Assembly: GCF_022346605.1 (NCBI RefSeq)
Contig: NZ_JAKRNT010000007.1
Coordinates: 186,001 to 250,000 of the forward strand
Reading direction: 5' to 3'
Length of the DNA stretch: 64,000 nucleotides
From: Sporosarcina sp. ACRSL
Lineage (GTDB): Bacteria > Bacillota > Bacilli > Bacillales_A > Planococcaceae
Positions within the stretch are counted from its first letter, which is position 1. The number at the start of each line of letters is the position of its first letter. The notes beneath the pieces are model-generated. The model did no database searches. It saw nothing but the letters and a program-made list of their open reading frames with translations, and had not been told where the DNA came from. This document shows, one piece after another, positions 51,548 through 59,787 of this stretch. A program made the translations under genes and the position numbers.

Positions 51548-52443
51548 TCCGTCTCCGGTTGTGATGGGGGTGTAGATGGGGGTAAATATTTCGCTTCGGC
51601 TCTTTGAAGTTCCTCTGCATTTTGGAGCCTAAAAACTTCACTTACGTCTGCAATTGCACTCTCAACTTGTATAAGACTCTTATCTTTGTGGATTCGCTTT
51701 GAAATGTCTTGCATCGCCGTGATGGATGCACGTAAGTTATGGTTCGCCCAAATGACTGCGTTGATGCCTGCTTTTTCGAATTCAGGAGTGGGTGTCGAGT
51801 AATATTTTGTAGGAACGATTACAACTGGATGTCTCCTGTTCCACTCTTTCATAAAAGCTGCAATTTGTGTGAAATCGGAATTTTTACTGTGAATAAGAAT
51901 CGCGTCGGCACCAGCTTGCCGGTAAGCCTCCGCCCGCGTAAGGGCTTCTTCTAATCCCCATCCTGCAATAAAGGCTTCAACCCTCGCTACAACTACAAAA
52001 TCATCATCCATTTGAGTATCTTTCATCGCTTTTATTTTCCCGCAAAACTCTTCAATCGGTGCTAGAGGCTGAGCTGTTCCAATAAAAGAGTTTGTTTTTG
52101 GGAAGAGTTTATCTTCTATGCATACGCCTGCAATATCGATTTGTTCCAGTTTTTTTACTAACCTTCGAGCGTTGTTGAAATTTCCATAACCCGTATCTCC
52201 ATCGACGAGAATCGGAATGGTCGTCGCATCGCTCATAAACTCAAGAATATCGACGACTTGCGTCCAGGAAGCTTCATTATTATCACGAACACCCATGGAC
52301 GCTGAAATCGACAGTCCACTCGCCCAGATTCCTTTAAACCCAGCTTCCTCTACAATTTTTGCAGATAAACCGTTATGAGCCTCCATCAAAAATTCAAGTT
52401 GTGGTGAATGCAGTAAATTCTTTAATTGAGTCGTTTTCTTCAA
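51544..52443 (-). CDS. aepX: Phosphoenolpyruvate phosphomutase
   Basis: The 299-aa enzyme has the diagnostic PEP mutase motif [12 protein letters not shown], and [12 protein letters not shown] and [11 protein letters not shown]. It interconverts PEP and phosphonopyruvate, forming the C-P bond. It is the first gene of the operon and starts with TTG at 52443, with only a moderate CAGGGAT upstream. There is no fused nucleotidyltransferase domain, unlike some phosphonate-biosynthesis mutases. Confidence 0.95.
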   Translation of the reverse strand: MKKTTQLKNLLHSPQLEFLMEAHNGLSAKIVEEAGFKGIWASGLSISASMGVRDNNEASWTQVVDILEFMSDATTIPILVDGDTGYGNFNNARRLVKKLEQIDIAGVCIEDKLFPKTNSFIGTAQPLAPIEEFCGKIKAMKDTQMDDDFVVVARVEAFIAGWGLEEALTRAEAYRQAGADAILIHSKNSDFTQIAAFMKEWNRRHPVVIVPTKYYSTPTPEFEKAGINAVIWANHNLRASITAMQDISKRIHKDKSLIQVESAIADVSEVFRLQNAEELQRAEAKYLPPSTPPSQPETE

Positions 52444-52774
52444 GATGATCCCTGCCTTGTATCTACTTTATTTCTTGTTCTTACAGAAGTACCTTTAGTA
52501 GCATACGTAAGAATTTAGTGAATTGGCAGGGCAGATAGTCGGGAGATTGTCCTTGGGAGTTGATTATGATCTATAAGACACTAGACGCTAGAAAAAGGTC
52601 TCACATAATTTGAATTATGGTTAGGTCTTTTATATTAAAATTAAATAAATTTAATGAATTTACGTATAATTTACATTAAATTTACGATATGCCAACACTC
52701 ATAGAGTAGTTTAATAGTGTCTGCTAAACATATTTGGAGCAGAAAAAAGAATAATAGAATGGAGTGTTGGTAGG
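52444..52774. other. Divergent intergenic region with PhoP-box-like repeats
   Basis: No gene. The right half carries the repeats described at 52659-52686 and a possible -10 (TTTAAT at 52710-52715). The left half, facing the phosphonate operon, shows no comparable site. Confidence 0.6.
52659..52686 (+). promoter_or_regulatory. PhoP-box-like repeats
   Basis: TTTACG (52659-52664), TTTACA (52670-52675) and TTTACG (52681-52686) are exactly 11 bp apart, matching the TT(A/T/C)ACA direct repeats with 5-bp spacers bound by PhoP in Bacillus. They lie about 23 bp before a possible -10, as in PhoP-activated promoters. Confidence 0.7.
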
Positions 52775-55294
52775 GTGGTATCCGTTATGAAAGAAAATAA
52801 TTCATTGCGTCGTTTTCTTGCAGTTGCCCTCATATTATTGATGGCACTGTCAAACGTACTTCCATTTGCAGGGACAGCCTCAGCAGAAGAAGCTGATGCA
52901 TCTGTAAATGAAACAATCTATGATGCATCTTTCATTTCATTTGCACCAGGGGCAGATGAAACAGAAAGAAATTTCTCATGGTATTCTCCCAAAACGGATG
53001 TACCGGGTGTGATTGAATATGCGAAAGTGACGAACGGTAATCCGGAATCAGCAAAAACTGTAACTGCAACGCTTGCAGAAGCATCTGCTGGCTATCAAGC
53101 AAATGAAGCAACGATTACTGGGATTGAAGGATCATCGGAATACGTCTATCGTTTAGGCGATGGCAATGGAAAGTGGTCAGAAACCTATAGCTTTACAACA
53201 CAAGCAACGGATTCATATAATTTCTTATTTATGGGAGACCCGCAAATTGGTTCTTCGGGCAATATTCCTAGAGATACAGCTAGTTGGGTGAACACGGTAA
53301 CGAAGGCAATTGAAAAATTCCCGAACACAAGCTTTATTCAATCAGCAGGGGATCAAGTCAATATTTCAACATCAGAGGAAGAGTATGCAGGCTGGTTTGC
53401 ACCTGAATTGTTGAAACAGTATCCGACTGCAACGACAATTGGAAACCATGATAATTCTATCTACTATGAATACCATTTTAATACGCCAAATCAAAATCCA
53501 GCATTAGGCAACTCAAATAACGCTGGCGGAGATTACTATTTCACATATGGTGATACATTGATCATGAACTTGAATTCGAATAATAAGAATGCAACAGAGC
53601 ATATTCAGTTCATGGAAGAAACAGTAGCGGCAAACCCAGATTCTAAATGGAAGTTTGTTGTATTCCACCACTCCATCTATAGTGCAGCAAGTCACTCTCA
53701 AGAAGCAGGAATAATTAAATTGAGGGAAGAGCTTGTACCAACCATTGATAAGTTAGACATTGATGCTGTACTAATGGGACATGATCATTCCTATGTAAGA
53801 ACGTATCAAATGAAAAATCTTCAACCACTTAAAAATCAAATGATTGACGAAGATGGCAGTGTTATTAACCCAGATGGAACAGTATACGTAACTGCAAACT
53901 CTGCAAGTGGAAGTAAATATTATAATTTAAAGGACCCTGAATTTTATTCGGCAAATAGATCGCAATTAAAGACTCCGACATTTACGAACATTGAAGTGAC
54001 ACCGAAGAGCGTAGAATTTACGACATACCGTATAGATACTATGGAAGTAACAGACACATACAAGATTGTTAAGGATCCTTCGATTGAAGTCGTACTACCA
54101 GCTCTTGAGTCCATTGCAATTGAAGCATCAGGTAATGTAGTTCCGACAGAACCAACAACATTCTATCCAGAAGTCTCACTTGACGTAACTGGTAAAAATG
54201 TTAAAGGCGGCGTGTATGATATTGCTCACGAAGACATTACGTACAAAACAAGCCCAGAAGGAAAGCTTTCTATTTCTCAAGATGGAAAGGTAACTGTTGA
54301 AGCGGGTGCTAAGCCTGGTCATGTTGAAGTTTGGGCAGAAGTAACAAATGAAGGAAAAACAATTGAAACAGAAAAAGTAACGATTAAAATCGTTGAGCAT
54401 GCTGAACAAACTATCTTTGAAAAAGCGAATACTTGGAAATACCTTGATGACGGATCGAATCAAGGTACAGCATGGAGAGCTGTTGATTTTGACGACAGTA
54501 GTTGGAAGAGTGGAGCAGCACCACTTGGCTACTCAAAATCAGAAACTCGTCCAATGTTTGGCCCTGTGAATACTGTGATTGATTTTGGGCCGGACTCTAA
54601 TAACAAAATTCCAACTTACTATTTCAGAACAACATTTGAAGTAGAGGATTTGAGTAAAATTGGTGAAGTTGGACACATCAACTTTGGCATTGATGATAGT
54701 GTGATCCTTTACTTAAATGGTAAAGAAATTGGCAGACATAACTTGCCAGAAGGTGAAATCGGCTATGACAAATATTTATCTGATTTAACTGGATCCAGTG
54801 TTGCTGATGAAAGTCGTTATGAAACCTTTATATTAGATGCGGCAGATTTAGCTCATTTAGTGGATGGGACAAACGTATTGGCTGCAGAAGTACATCAGGA
54901 CCGTCCAACAAGTTCTGATATTTACTGGGATATGGAATTCATCACTTCCGTAAATAAAGGAACGAGCGAAGAACTAATCATCCCTGAAAAAATAGTCGAC
55001 TACAAAGATTATTTTACTGGGAAATTAATGGTTCACGATAAAAGTGTATCGATTAGTTTAGATGGAAAATCGACTATTAAAAATGGTGTAGTATTCACAG
55101 GGAACTATGCAGAATTCCACGGTGAAGGATTTGCGAACATGACAGTGACGATCAAACCGAAAAAAGACGCACCAACTATCGTCGACTTTAAAGGTACGAA
55201 CGTGAAAGAAGTTATTATTGAAGGAAGCAATGTAGAAATTCGAGGCGACGAGAATGTACAAACGATAAAGTACGGAAAAAAGTCGAGAAAATGA
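52775..55294 (+). CDS. Large secreted metallophosphoesterase with purple-acid-phosphatase-like N-domain
   Basis: The 839-aa protein has a signal peptide (about 1-38, ending ASAEE), a fibronectin-like N-domain (50-145), and a calcineurin-like phosphoesterase domain with FMGDPQIG, AGDQVN, TIGNHDN, VFHHSIYS and MGHDHSYV. C-terminal to ~450 are beta-sandwich domains including a ligand-binding-like fold (VILYLNGKEIGRHNLP). Likely cell-wall or medium phosphatase/phosphodiesterase releasing phosphate. GTG at 52775 or ATG at 52787. PhoP boxes lie upstream. Confidence 0.88.
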   Translation: MVSVMKENNSLRRFLAVALILLMALSNVLPFAGTASAEEADASVNETIYDASFISFAPGADETERNFSWYSPKTDVPGVIEYAKVTNGNPESAKTVTATLAEASAGYQANEATITGIEGSSEYVYRLGDGNGKWSETYSFTTQATDSYNFLFMGDPQIGSSGNIPRDTASWVNTVTKAIEKFPNTSFIQSAGDQVNISTSEEEYAGWFAPELLKQYPTATTIGNHDNSIYYEYHFNTPNQNPALGNSNNAGGDYYFTYGDTLIMNLNSNNKNATEHIQFMEETVAANPDSKWKFVVFHHSIYSAASHSQEAGIIKLREELVPTIDKLDIDAVLMGHDHSYVRTYQMKNLQPLKNQMIDEDGSVINPDGTVYVTANSASGSKYYNLKDPEFYSANRSQLKTPTFTNIEVTPKSVEFTTYRIDTMEVTDTYKIVKDPSIEVVLPALESIAIEASGNVVPTEPTTFYPEVSLDVTGKNVKGGVYDIAHEDITYKTSPEGKLSISQDGKVTVEAGAKPGHVEVWAEVTNEGKTIETEKVTIKIVEHAEQTIFEKANTWKYLDDGSNQGTAWRAVDFDDSSWKSGAAPLGYSKSETRPMFGPVNTVIDFGPDSNNKIPTYYFRTTFEVEDLSKIGEVGHINFGIDDSVILYLNGKEIGRHNLPEGEIGYDKYLSDLTGSSVADESRYETFILDAADLAHLVDGTNVLAAEVHQDRPTSSDIYWDMEFITSVNKGTSEELIIPEKIVDYKDYFTGKLMVHDKSVSISLDGKSTIKNGVVFTGNYAEFHGEGFANMTVTIKPKKDAPTIVDFKGTNVKEVIIEGSNVEIRGDENVQTIKYGKKSRK

Positions 55295-55295
55295 T

Positions 55296-55332
55296 AAAAA
55301 ATGCGGTTCCTTTTAGGGAACTGCATTTTTTT
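55296..55332 (+). terminator. Terminator after metallophosphoesterase
   Basis: AATGCGGTTCC and GGGAACTGCATT pair (one mismatch) and are followed by a T run. Confidence 0.9.
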
Positions 55333-55405
55333 ATCTAAAGTAATTCGTCGTGACAAGGGAATCGGGTTCCTTGTCACGAAATGAAATATAGGAGTATGAG
55401 GGGGG

Positions 55406-56242
55406 ATGGATAGAGAAATGGGGTATCTTCAAGCAGGGTATGGGCTAAACGGGGAAGGGTACATAGTAAGTGATGTCTCAATGGACAAGATTGCTGATGC
55501 CTATTTTCCTTGTATACATGAGTCTGTTAAGAGTCTACTAAAATTATTCCCGAGTCAACTGCATAGTGTGTATGTCTATGGCAGCGTTGCAAGGGGAGAT
55601 GCTGTCGTGGTTATGTCAGATCTTGACTTGTTAGTTATTTTCAAGGATACGCTAAGTGCTGAAGAGTTGGCCGCGGTAAAAACATTTGCTAGTGAATTGT
55701 CTCGAAAATACGACTCGTTGGTTCGTGAAGTTGGCATTGCAGTTGGAGAGTACGACTATGTAGTGAATCCGGCAAATTACTATGAGCAGGCTTTTCTTAG
55801 TGAGCTTTGCGTTTGTGTTCATGGAGAGGATCTTCGAGAACGATTTGGCCCATACAGACTCACTTCAGAGATAGCAATAAGTTTCAATGGAGATATCGAT
55901 CAAGTTCTTGCCAGGACAATGAAACGATTAGAAGCTGCTTCTATAGATGAATGTAAAACAATTACCCAAAATTTTGCCCGTAAGCTCATCCGAACCTGTT
56001 ATTCAATGGTAATGGCGCGATCCCAGATTTGGACAACACGACTACATGAGCAGGCAGATGTCTTTATCTATCACTTTCCTCATAAGGAATTGATGATTCG
56101 CACGTTGCAGAAATGGATCAAGATGCCACCGGCGAATCAGGAGTCCGTACTAGAGCTTTTCAAGAGCGAGGGGATGTGGGTTGCTGAGAATTTCGAACAT
56201 GAAGCCCAGAGTAAACGAATGCGTCCCCGATCGTCGACTTAA
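55406..56242 (+). CDS. Nucleotidyltransferase-domain protein (antibiotic adenylyltransferase-like)
   Basis: The 278-aa protein has the nucleotidyltransferase motif YGSVARGDAVVVMSDLDLL (GS at 59-60; two Asp at 72 and 74). A helical C-terminal domain follows (RTCYSMVMARSQIWTTRLHE). It could adenylate an antibiotic or another small molecule; no substrate is evident. ATG behind GAGGGGGG. Confidence 0.82.
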   Translation: MDREMGYLQAGYGLNGEGYIVSDVSMDKIADAYFPCIHESVKSLLKLFPSQLHSVYVYGSVARGDAVVVMSDLDLLVIFKDTLSAEELAAVKTFASELSRKYDSLVREVGIAVGEYDYVVNPANYYEQAFLSELCVCVHGEDLRERFGPYRLTSEIAISFNGDIDQVLARTMKRLEAASIDECKTITQNFARKLIRTCYSMVMARSQIWTTRLHEQADVFIYHFPHKELMIRTLQKWIKMPPANQESVLELFKSEGMWVAENFEHEAQSKRMRPRSST

Positions 56243-56321
56243 AAATTCATGACCTCGTAATTGCTTTAATTAACATTGTTTTGTTAAGGTTATGGTGACT
56301 ATGATGAAAAAGGTGATACTG

Positions 56322-56699
56322 TTGATTAATAAAGTAGGGAAAATTACTGTGTATGTAGAGGATCAAGAACAAGCAAAAGAGTTCTGGTTACAGAAGCTCG
56401 GTTTCGTTTTAAAGTTTGAACAACAGATGGGACCGAATGCGGCTTGGATAGAGGTAGGCCCTAGTGATAATGAATTTACGACAATCGTTCTCTACTCTAA
56501 GGCAGCGATGGAGAAGCAACAACCTTCTAAAGTTGCGCACCCAACCATTCTTTTCAGCACAACTGATATTGAATCGGCTTATGAGAAAATGAAGCAAAAT
56601 GAAGTAAAAGTAGGGGACATGTTAAAAATGCCGTTTGGCACTATGTTCAAATTTTATGATCAAGATGGAAATGAATACTTATTGAGGGAAGATAAATAA
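56322..56699 (+). CDS. VOC-fold protein
   Basis: The 125-aa protein begins INKVGKITVYVEDQEQAKEFW and ends MFKFYDQDGNEYLLRED, a typical VOC subunit. The TTG at 56322 with AAGGTGAT upstream is preferred over the longer frame at 56292, because the family regularly begins MINKVGKI. Activity unknown. Confidence 0.87.
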   Translation: MINKVGKITVYVEDQEQAKEFWLQKLGFVLKFEQQMGPNAAWIEVGPSDNEFTTIVLYSKAAMEKQQPSKVAHPTILFSTTDIESAYEKMKQNEVKVGDMLKMPFGTMFKFYDQDGNEYLLREDK

Positions 56700-56773
56700 G
56701 GTTCAGTGTTGCCCAATACAGGCGCATTTCATTGAGAGATGCGCCCGAACGAGGGTGAAGAAGCTATGTAAAA

Positions 56774-56866
56774 CTATTCTTCATAACAAGTTTCATACTC
56801 ATCTTTCATGAACCAACTCCGACATGCTAATCCTCTATCGTGATAAATCTCTTGATTGACATCATT
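56774..56866 (-). pseudogene. C-terminal remnant of a paralog of the 58301 gene
   Basis: Reading in frame to the stop gives LFTNDVNQEIYHDRGLACRS and then WFMKDEYETCYEE, nearly identical to the C-terminus of the 178-aa membrane protein at 58301-58837, but with a shortened segment before it. It has no start and is presumably a decayed duplicate. Confidence 0.85.
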
Positions 56867-56879
56867 CGTAAATAAAAAA

Positions 56880-56918
56880 ACAATCCATCCATGAGCAGAG
56901 CTCGTCAGGATGGATTGT
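56880..56918. repeat. Hairpin, family of the 45.8 kb element
   Basis: ACAATCCATCC and GGATGGATTGT form an 11-bp stem. A long A/T run on the left suggests it terminates minus-strand transcription. Confidence 0.75.
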
Positions 56919-56920
56919 TT

Positions 56921-56960
56921 TGTATTAGCATTGTTCGCATGTAGGGAACATGCTAATACA
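56921..56960. repeat. Hairpin with 15-bp stem
   Basis: TGTATTAGCATTGTTC and GAACATGCTAATACA pair with a single bulge. Confidence 0.7.
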
Positions 56961-56997
56961 GACCGCCTAATGTTGCCGGCATCAGGTGGTTCTTTTT
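56961..56997 (+). terminator. Hairpin of the AGACCGCC family
   Basis: GACCGCCTAATG and CATCAGGTGGTTC pair imperfectly and are followed by TTTTTA. Related to 30655-30692 and 33812-33842. Confidence 0.6.
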
Positions 56998-57034
56998 AGT
57001 TTAGTCTATTTAATATAATGTATACCTGTTTCAT

Positions 57035-57077
57035 GATCATTCTTTGAGTGGTAGCTCGTAATGGATAGATTTTTTTA
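57035..57077. repeat. Degenerate copy of the 45.8 kb hairpin
   Basis: TTTGAGTGGTAGCTCGTAAT aligns with the loop of the 45.8 kb element, flanked by ATC.TTC and GGATAGATT. The stem has decayed. Confidence 0.5.
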
Positions 57078-57244
57078 TTGCTGAGCTGATCTGATATAAA
57101 GGGAAAACTTGTTTATCGTATGGTACGATTTAAATATTGGGAGAACAAGGGGAGTAGTTTATTATGTGCCTGCTATAAGACCAGTTTGAAGGCAATCTAA
57201 GTTCACCGAGTTCTATGGCGTTAGTCAGGAAAGGGACGATATCG

Positions 57245-57691
57245 ATGAAATGGGATATACGCAAAGTGACTGATGACAACAAGAAAGAGATTCTATCATT
57301 GCGTGTGGCGGAAGAGCAAAGGCATTTCATCGAGACGACTGAGGAGTGCCTGTCAGAAGCAGAGCAATGGGAGGAATTCCGGCCTGTCGGTTTATATGTA
57401 GATGGGGCACTGGTCGGATTTGCGATGTACGGTCATTTAGGGGATGGCAAGGGTGGCGGTAATCTGTGGATCGATCGTATGTTGATTGACGCGGATTTTC
57501 AAGGCAAAGGATACGGAAGCTATTTCATGGAGTTGCTCATACAAAGGGTACTAGACGAATATGGAGAGCAACCCATTTACTTGAGTGTTTATCCGGAGAA
57601 TACTGCTGCCATCCGCATGTACGAAAAGCTTGGGTTCGTGTTTATCGGTGAGTACGATTCGAAAGGTGAACAGATCATGCAAAAGGGATAG
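57245..57691 (+). CDS. GNAT acetyltransferase (spermine/spermidine acetyltransferase-like)
   Basis: The 148-aa protein shows MLIDADFQGKGYGSYFMELL (acetyl-CoA site) and the C-terminal NTAAIRMYEKLGFVFIGEYD. The overall pattern resembles BltD/PaiA-like acetyltransferases. The ATG at 57245 with AAAGGGA upstream is preferred over 57215. Confidence 0.87.
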   Translation: MKWDIRKVTDDNKKEILSLRVAEEQRHFIETTEECLSEAEQWEEFRPVGLYVDGALVGFAMYGHLGDGKGGGNLWIDRMLIDADFQGKGYGSYFMELLIQRVLDEYGEQPIYLSVYPENTAAIRMYEKLGFVFIGEYDSKGEQIMQKG

Positions 57692-57787
57692 TCTCAGTAT
57701 CTGGCCCAATGCGCCTGAAAGGGAAGCAATATGTCTACTGTTATTGCTCCCTTTTACTGAAGACTTGATTTCATGATAATCATAAAT

Positions 57788-58219
57788 TTATCCTTCACTA
57801 ATACTATCTAATGCTCCTTGTATTTCTTTTTCAAAAGGTACACTATCTGAATTTACTTGATCATGTACATAAAAAATCAATATATTTCTTTTTTCAAACG
57901 TACTAGCAGAAACCAACTCCATTGTCGCTGTCTTTTTAGCGAATTCACTCGTCCCTTTCTCACGGTCAATTTCTGTTGCGAATTCATAAATGAAAAATGG
58001 CTTTTCATTTAACTGATACGTTTTGGGGTTGATATTTATTAATTTGGACCCATAGACGTTACCTGGAAATTCAGCTTCCACTAAATTAATCTCATTCTCA
58101 TGTAATACCCTTACTACTTCTTCTTCAGTAATATAAGAACTATCATTTACTTGTACAGATTGACAGGAAACCAAGAACAATAGTAACCATATACTAAAAA
58201 TCTTCCTCAGTTCCTTCAC
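57788..58219 (-). CDS. Predicted lipoprotein, 143 aa
   Basis: The signal peptide ends with the lipobox FLVSC (Cys19). The mature part is small, polar, and carries no motif I can name. The start codon is GTG at 58219 with AGGAAGAG very close upstream; a slightly different start is possible. Confidence 0.65.
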   Translation of the reverse strand: MKELRKIFSIWLLLFLVSCQSVQVNDSSYITEEEVVRVLHENEINLVEAEFPGNVYGSKLININPKTYQLNEKPFFIYEFATEIDREKGTSEFAKKTATMELVSASTFEKRNILIFYVHDQVNSDSVPFEKEIQGALDSISEG

Positions 58220-58300
58220 CTCTTCCTAACAATACTTTACTTAGAATACGTGCAGGTCGTTGATCCATTATCGCGCTAGTTTAGAAATGTTAGAAAAAAA

Positions 58301-58837
58301 CTATTCTTCATAACAAGTTTCATACTCATCCTTCATGAACCAACTCCGACATGCTAATCCTCTATCATGATAAATCTCTTGTTCCACATCTAATTTAATA
58401 CTGTTGCTTTTATAAGGTCCTGCGTTCGTTATGAACAGCGTCTTTTCATCTACCCAATCCAAGAGGATATTATCATTTGCATCACTGTAATAGATAATCT
58501 TCTTATTATTATTGTCATGATGCTTTGTAATTTCTACCCACATATTCACCCCGCCTGCTGCACCACCATATGGTTCGTAATAAGCATTCGCCGTATATGC
58601 CTCAGTTGGCGATAAAACAGGACCAGGGCCGTTTTGGATGAATTCTTTATCAATATTATCAAAGGTGAAAAAATACACTTCATATATATAGATGGAGGAT
58701 ACCAATACAATCCCGATTAACGTAGCAAGTAATATTTTTTTAGGAAATGGTTTCTTCTTAATTAATGAGATTATTATTTTAACTGATAAAATCAGAAAGA
58801 GTATTACCGTAATAAAAGAAATTAGGAAACCAAACAA
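58301..58837 (-). CDS. Two-helix membrane protein, 178 aa
   Basis: Two N-terminal membrane helices (about 3-24 and 36-58) precede an outside domain ending in a Cys-containing C-terminus (GLACRSWFMKDEYETCYEE). A remnant of a paralog lies at 56774. The start is uncertain: the TTG at 58837 is about 17 bases from GGAGGGGGG, and in-frame ATT codons lie closer. It is followed by the lipoprotein gene on the same strand. Confidence 0.6.
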   Translation of the reverse strand: MFGFLISFITVILFLILSVKIIISLIKKKPFPKKILLATLIGIVLVSSIYIYEVYFFTFDNIDKEFIQNGPGPVLSPTEAYTANAYYEPYGGAAGGVNMWVEITKHHDNNNKKIIYYSDANDNILLDWVDEKTLFITNAGPYKSNSIKLDVEQEIYHDRGLACRSWFMKDEYETCYEE

Positions 58838-58872
58838 AATTAAGATGAGAATCCCCCCTCCAAGAACAAGAT

Positions 58873-59769
58873 TTATATCAATTGGCTTTCTCTTTCAGCT
58901 TCGTAATCATTGAGGATTACTTTGATAATATGATACGATTCATCTGCGATTGTTTTATTAGATTGTTTATGATAATTGTAGGTTATTAAAGCCTTCCATA
59001 AAGCCCAGCCTCTTGCCCGATTCCACGTTTCTTCATCAAAATTTACTGCAGTCCTAAATGTCTTCCTGCTACTTTCATCAAAAAAAGTCCATGCCATTGC
59101 AGCATCACAAGAAGGATCTCCTACACCCAATATTCCAAAATCAATAACGGCACACAACTTACCATCTTTAATTAATATATTTCCTGGTGCTATGTCACCG
59201 TGGACCCAAACTGGTTCATGAGTCCATTTTGAGGCTAATGCCGATTCCCAAATTTCTATCAAGATGTTTTTGTTAAAAGCATTTATATTTTTGATAGCTT
59301 CTCTACACTCTTCATCGTATACAGCAAGATCTCCGCCTCTATAAAAATTATGTTCTCCAGCTAAGGGACCTCGAGAGGCGTCAATCAATTGTAATTCACT
59401 TAGAAATTTGCCCAAGTCATTGGCAAACTGATTGATATCAATTAGATTTTCTAAAGACAATGTCTCTCCGTCCAACCATTTGTTAACAGACCAAGGATAT
59501 GGGTATTCCTCACATGGTTCTCCTTTAGCGATTGGTTCGGATATTGGTGTCGAAAGATGCTTGGCTAAGATGGGTAACCATTTTTGTTCCTTTTCAACTT
59601 GGGGGACATAGGCTTTATCACTTGGTAACCTAACACTCATTTGATTGCCTAAATGATAAGTTCTATTATCATTTCCACTCTTATTTACAGGTTTGATCTC
59701 CAAATTTGACCATTCCGGAAATTGACTATTGATTAACTTCCGAATTAAATCTACGTCGATTTCTATCAT
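58873..59769 (-). CDS. Aminoglycoside-phosphotransferase-fold kinase
   Basis: The 298-aa protein has the APH fold with intact catalytic motif VWVHGDIAPGNILI and metal-binding AVIDFGILGVGDPSCD. The N-lobe has SVRLPSDKAYVPQVEKEQKWL. The order resembles macrolide and aminoglycoside phosphotransferases, but the substrate is not predictable. ATAGGGAGA precedes the ATG. It directly follows a second APH-fold gene. Confidence 0.88.
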   Translation of the reverse strand: MIEIDVDLIRKLINSQFPEWSNLEIKPVNKSGNDNRTYHLGNQMSVRLPSDKAYVPQVEKEQKWLPILAKHLSTPISEPIAKGEPCEEYPYPWSVNKWLDGETLSLENLIDINQFANDLGKFLSELQLIDASRGPLAGEHNFYRGGDLAVYDEECREAIKNINAFNKNILIEIWESALASKWTHEPVWVHGDIAPGNILIKDGKLCAVIDFGILGVGDPSCDAAMAWTFFDESSRKTFRTAVNFDEETWNRARGWALWKALITYNYHKQSNKTIADESYHIIKVILNDYEAERESQLI

Positions 59770-59787
59770 TTTTGTTTCTCCCTATCA

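Larger units (their letters stand above)
56700..57244. other. Gene-poor stretch with paralog remnant and hairpin cluster
   Basis: It contains the C-terminal remnant at 56774-56866, three consecutive hairpins at 56880-56997, and a degenerate hairpin copy at 57035-57077. The rest shows no gene. Confidence 0.7.

Noticed and set aside
52580..52625. Terminator between the phosphonate operon and the phosphatase gene
   Set aside because: GGTCT occurs as a direct repeat rather than an inverted one; only a short CATAAT/ATTATG pairing remains.
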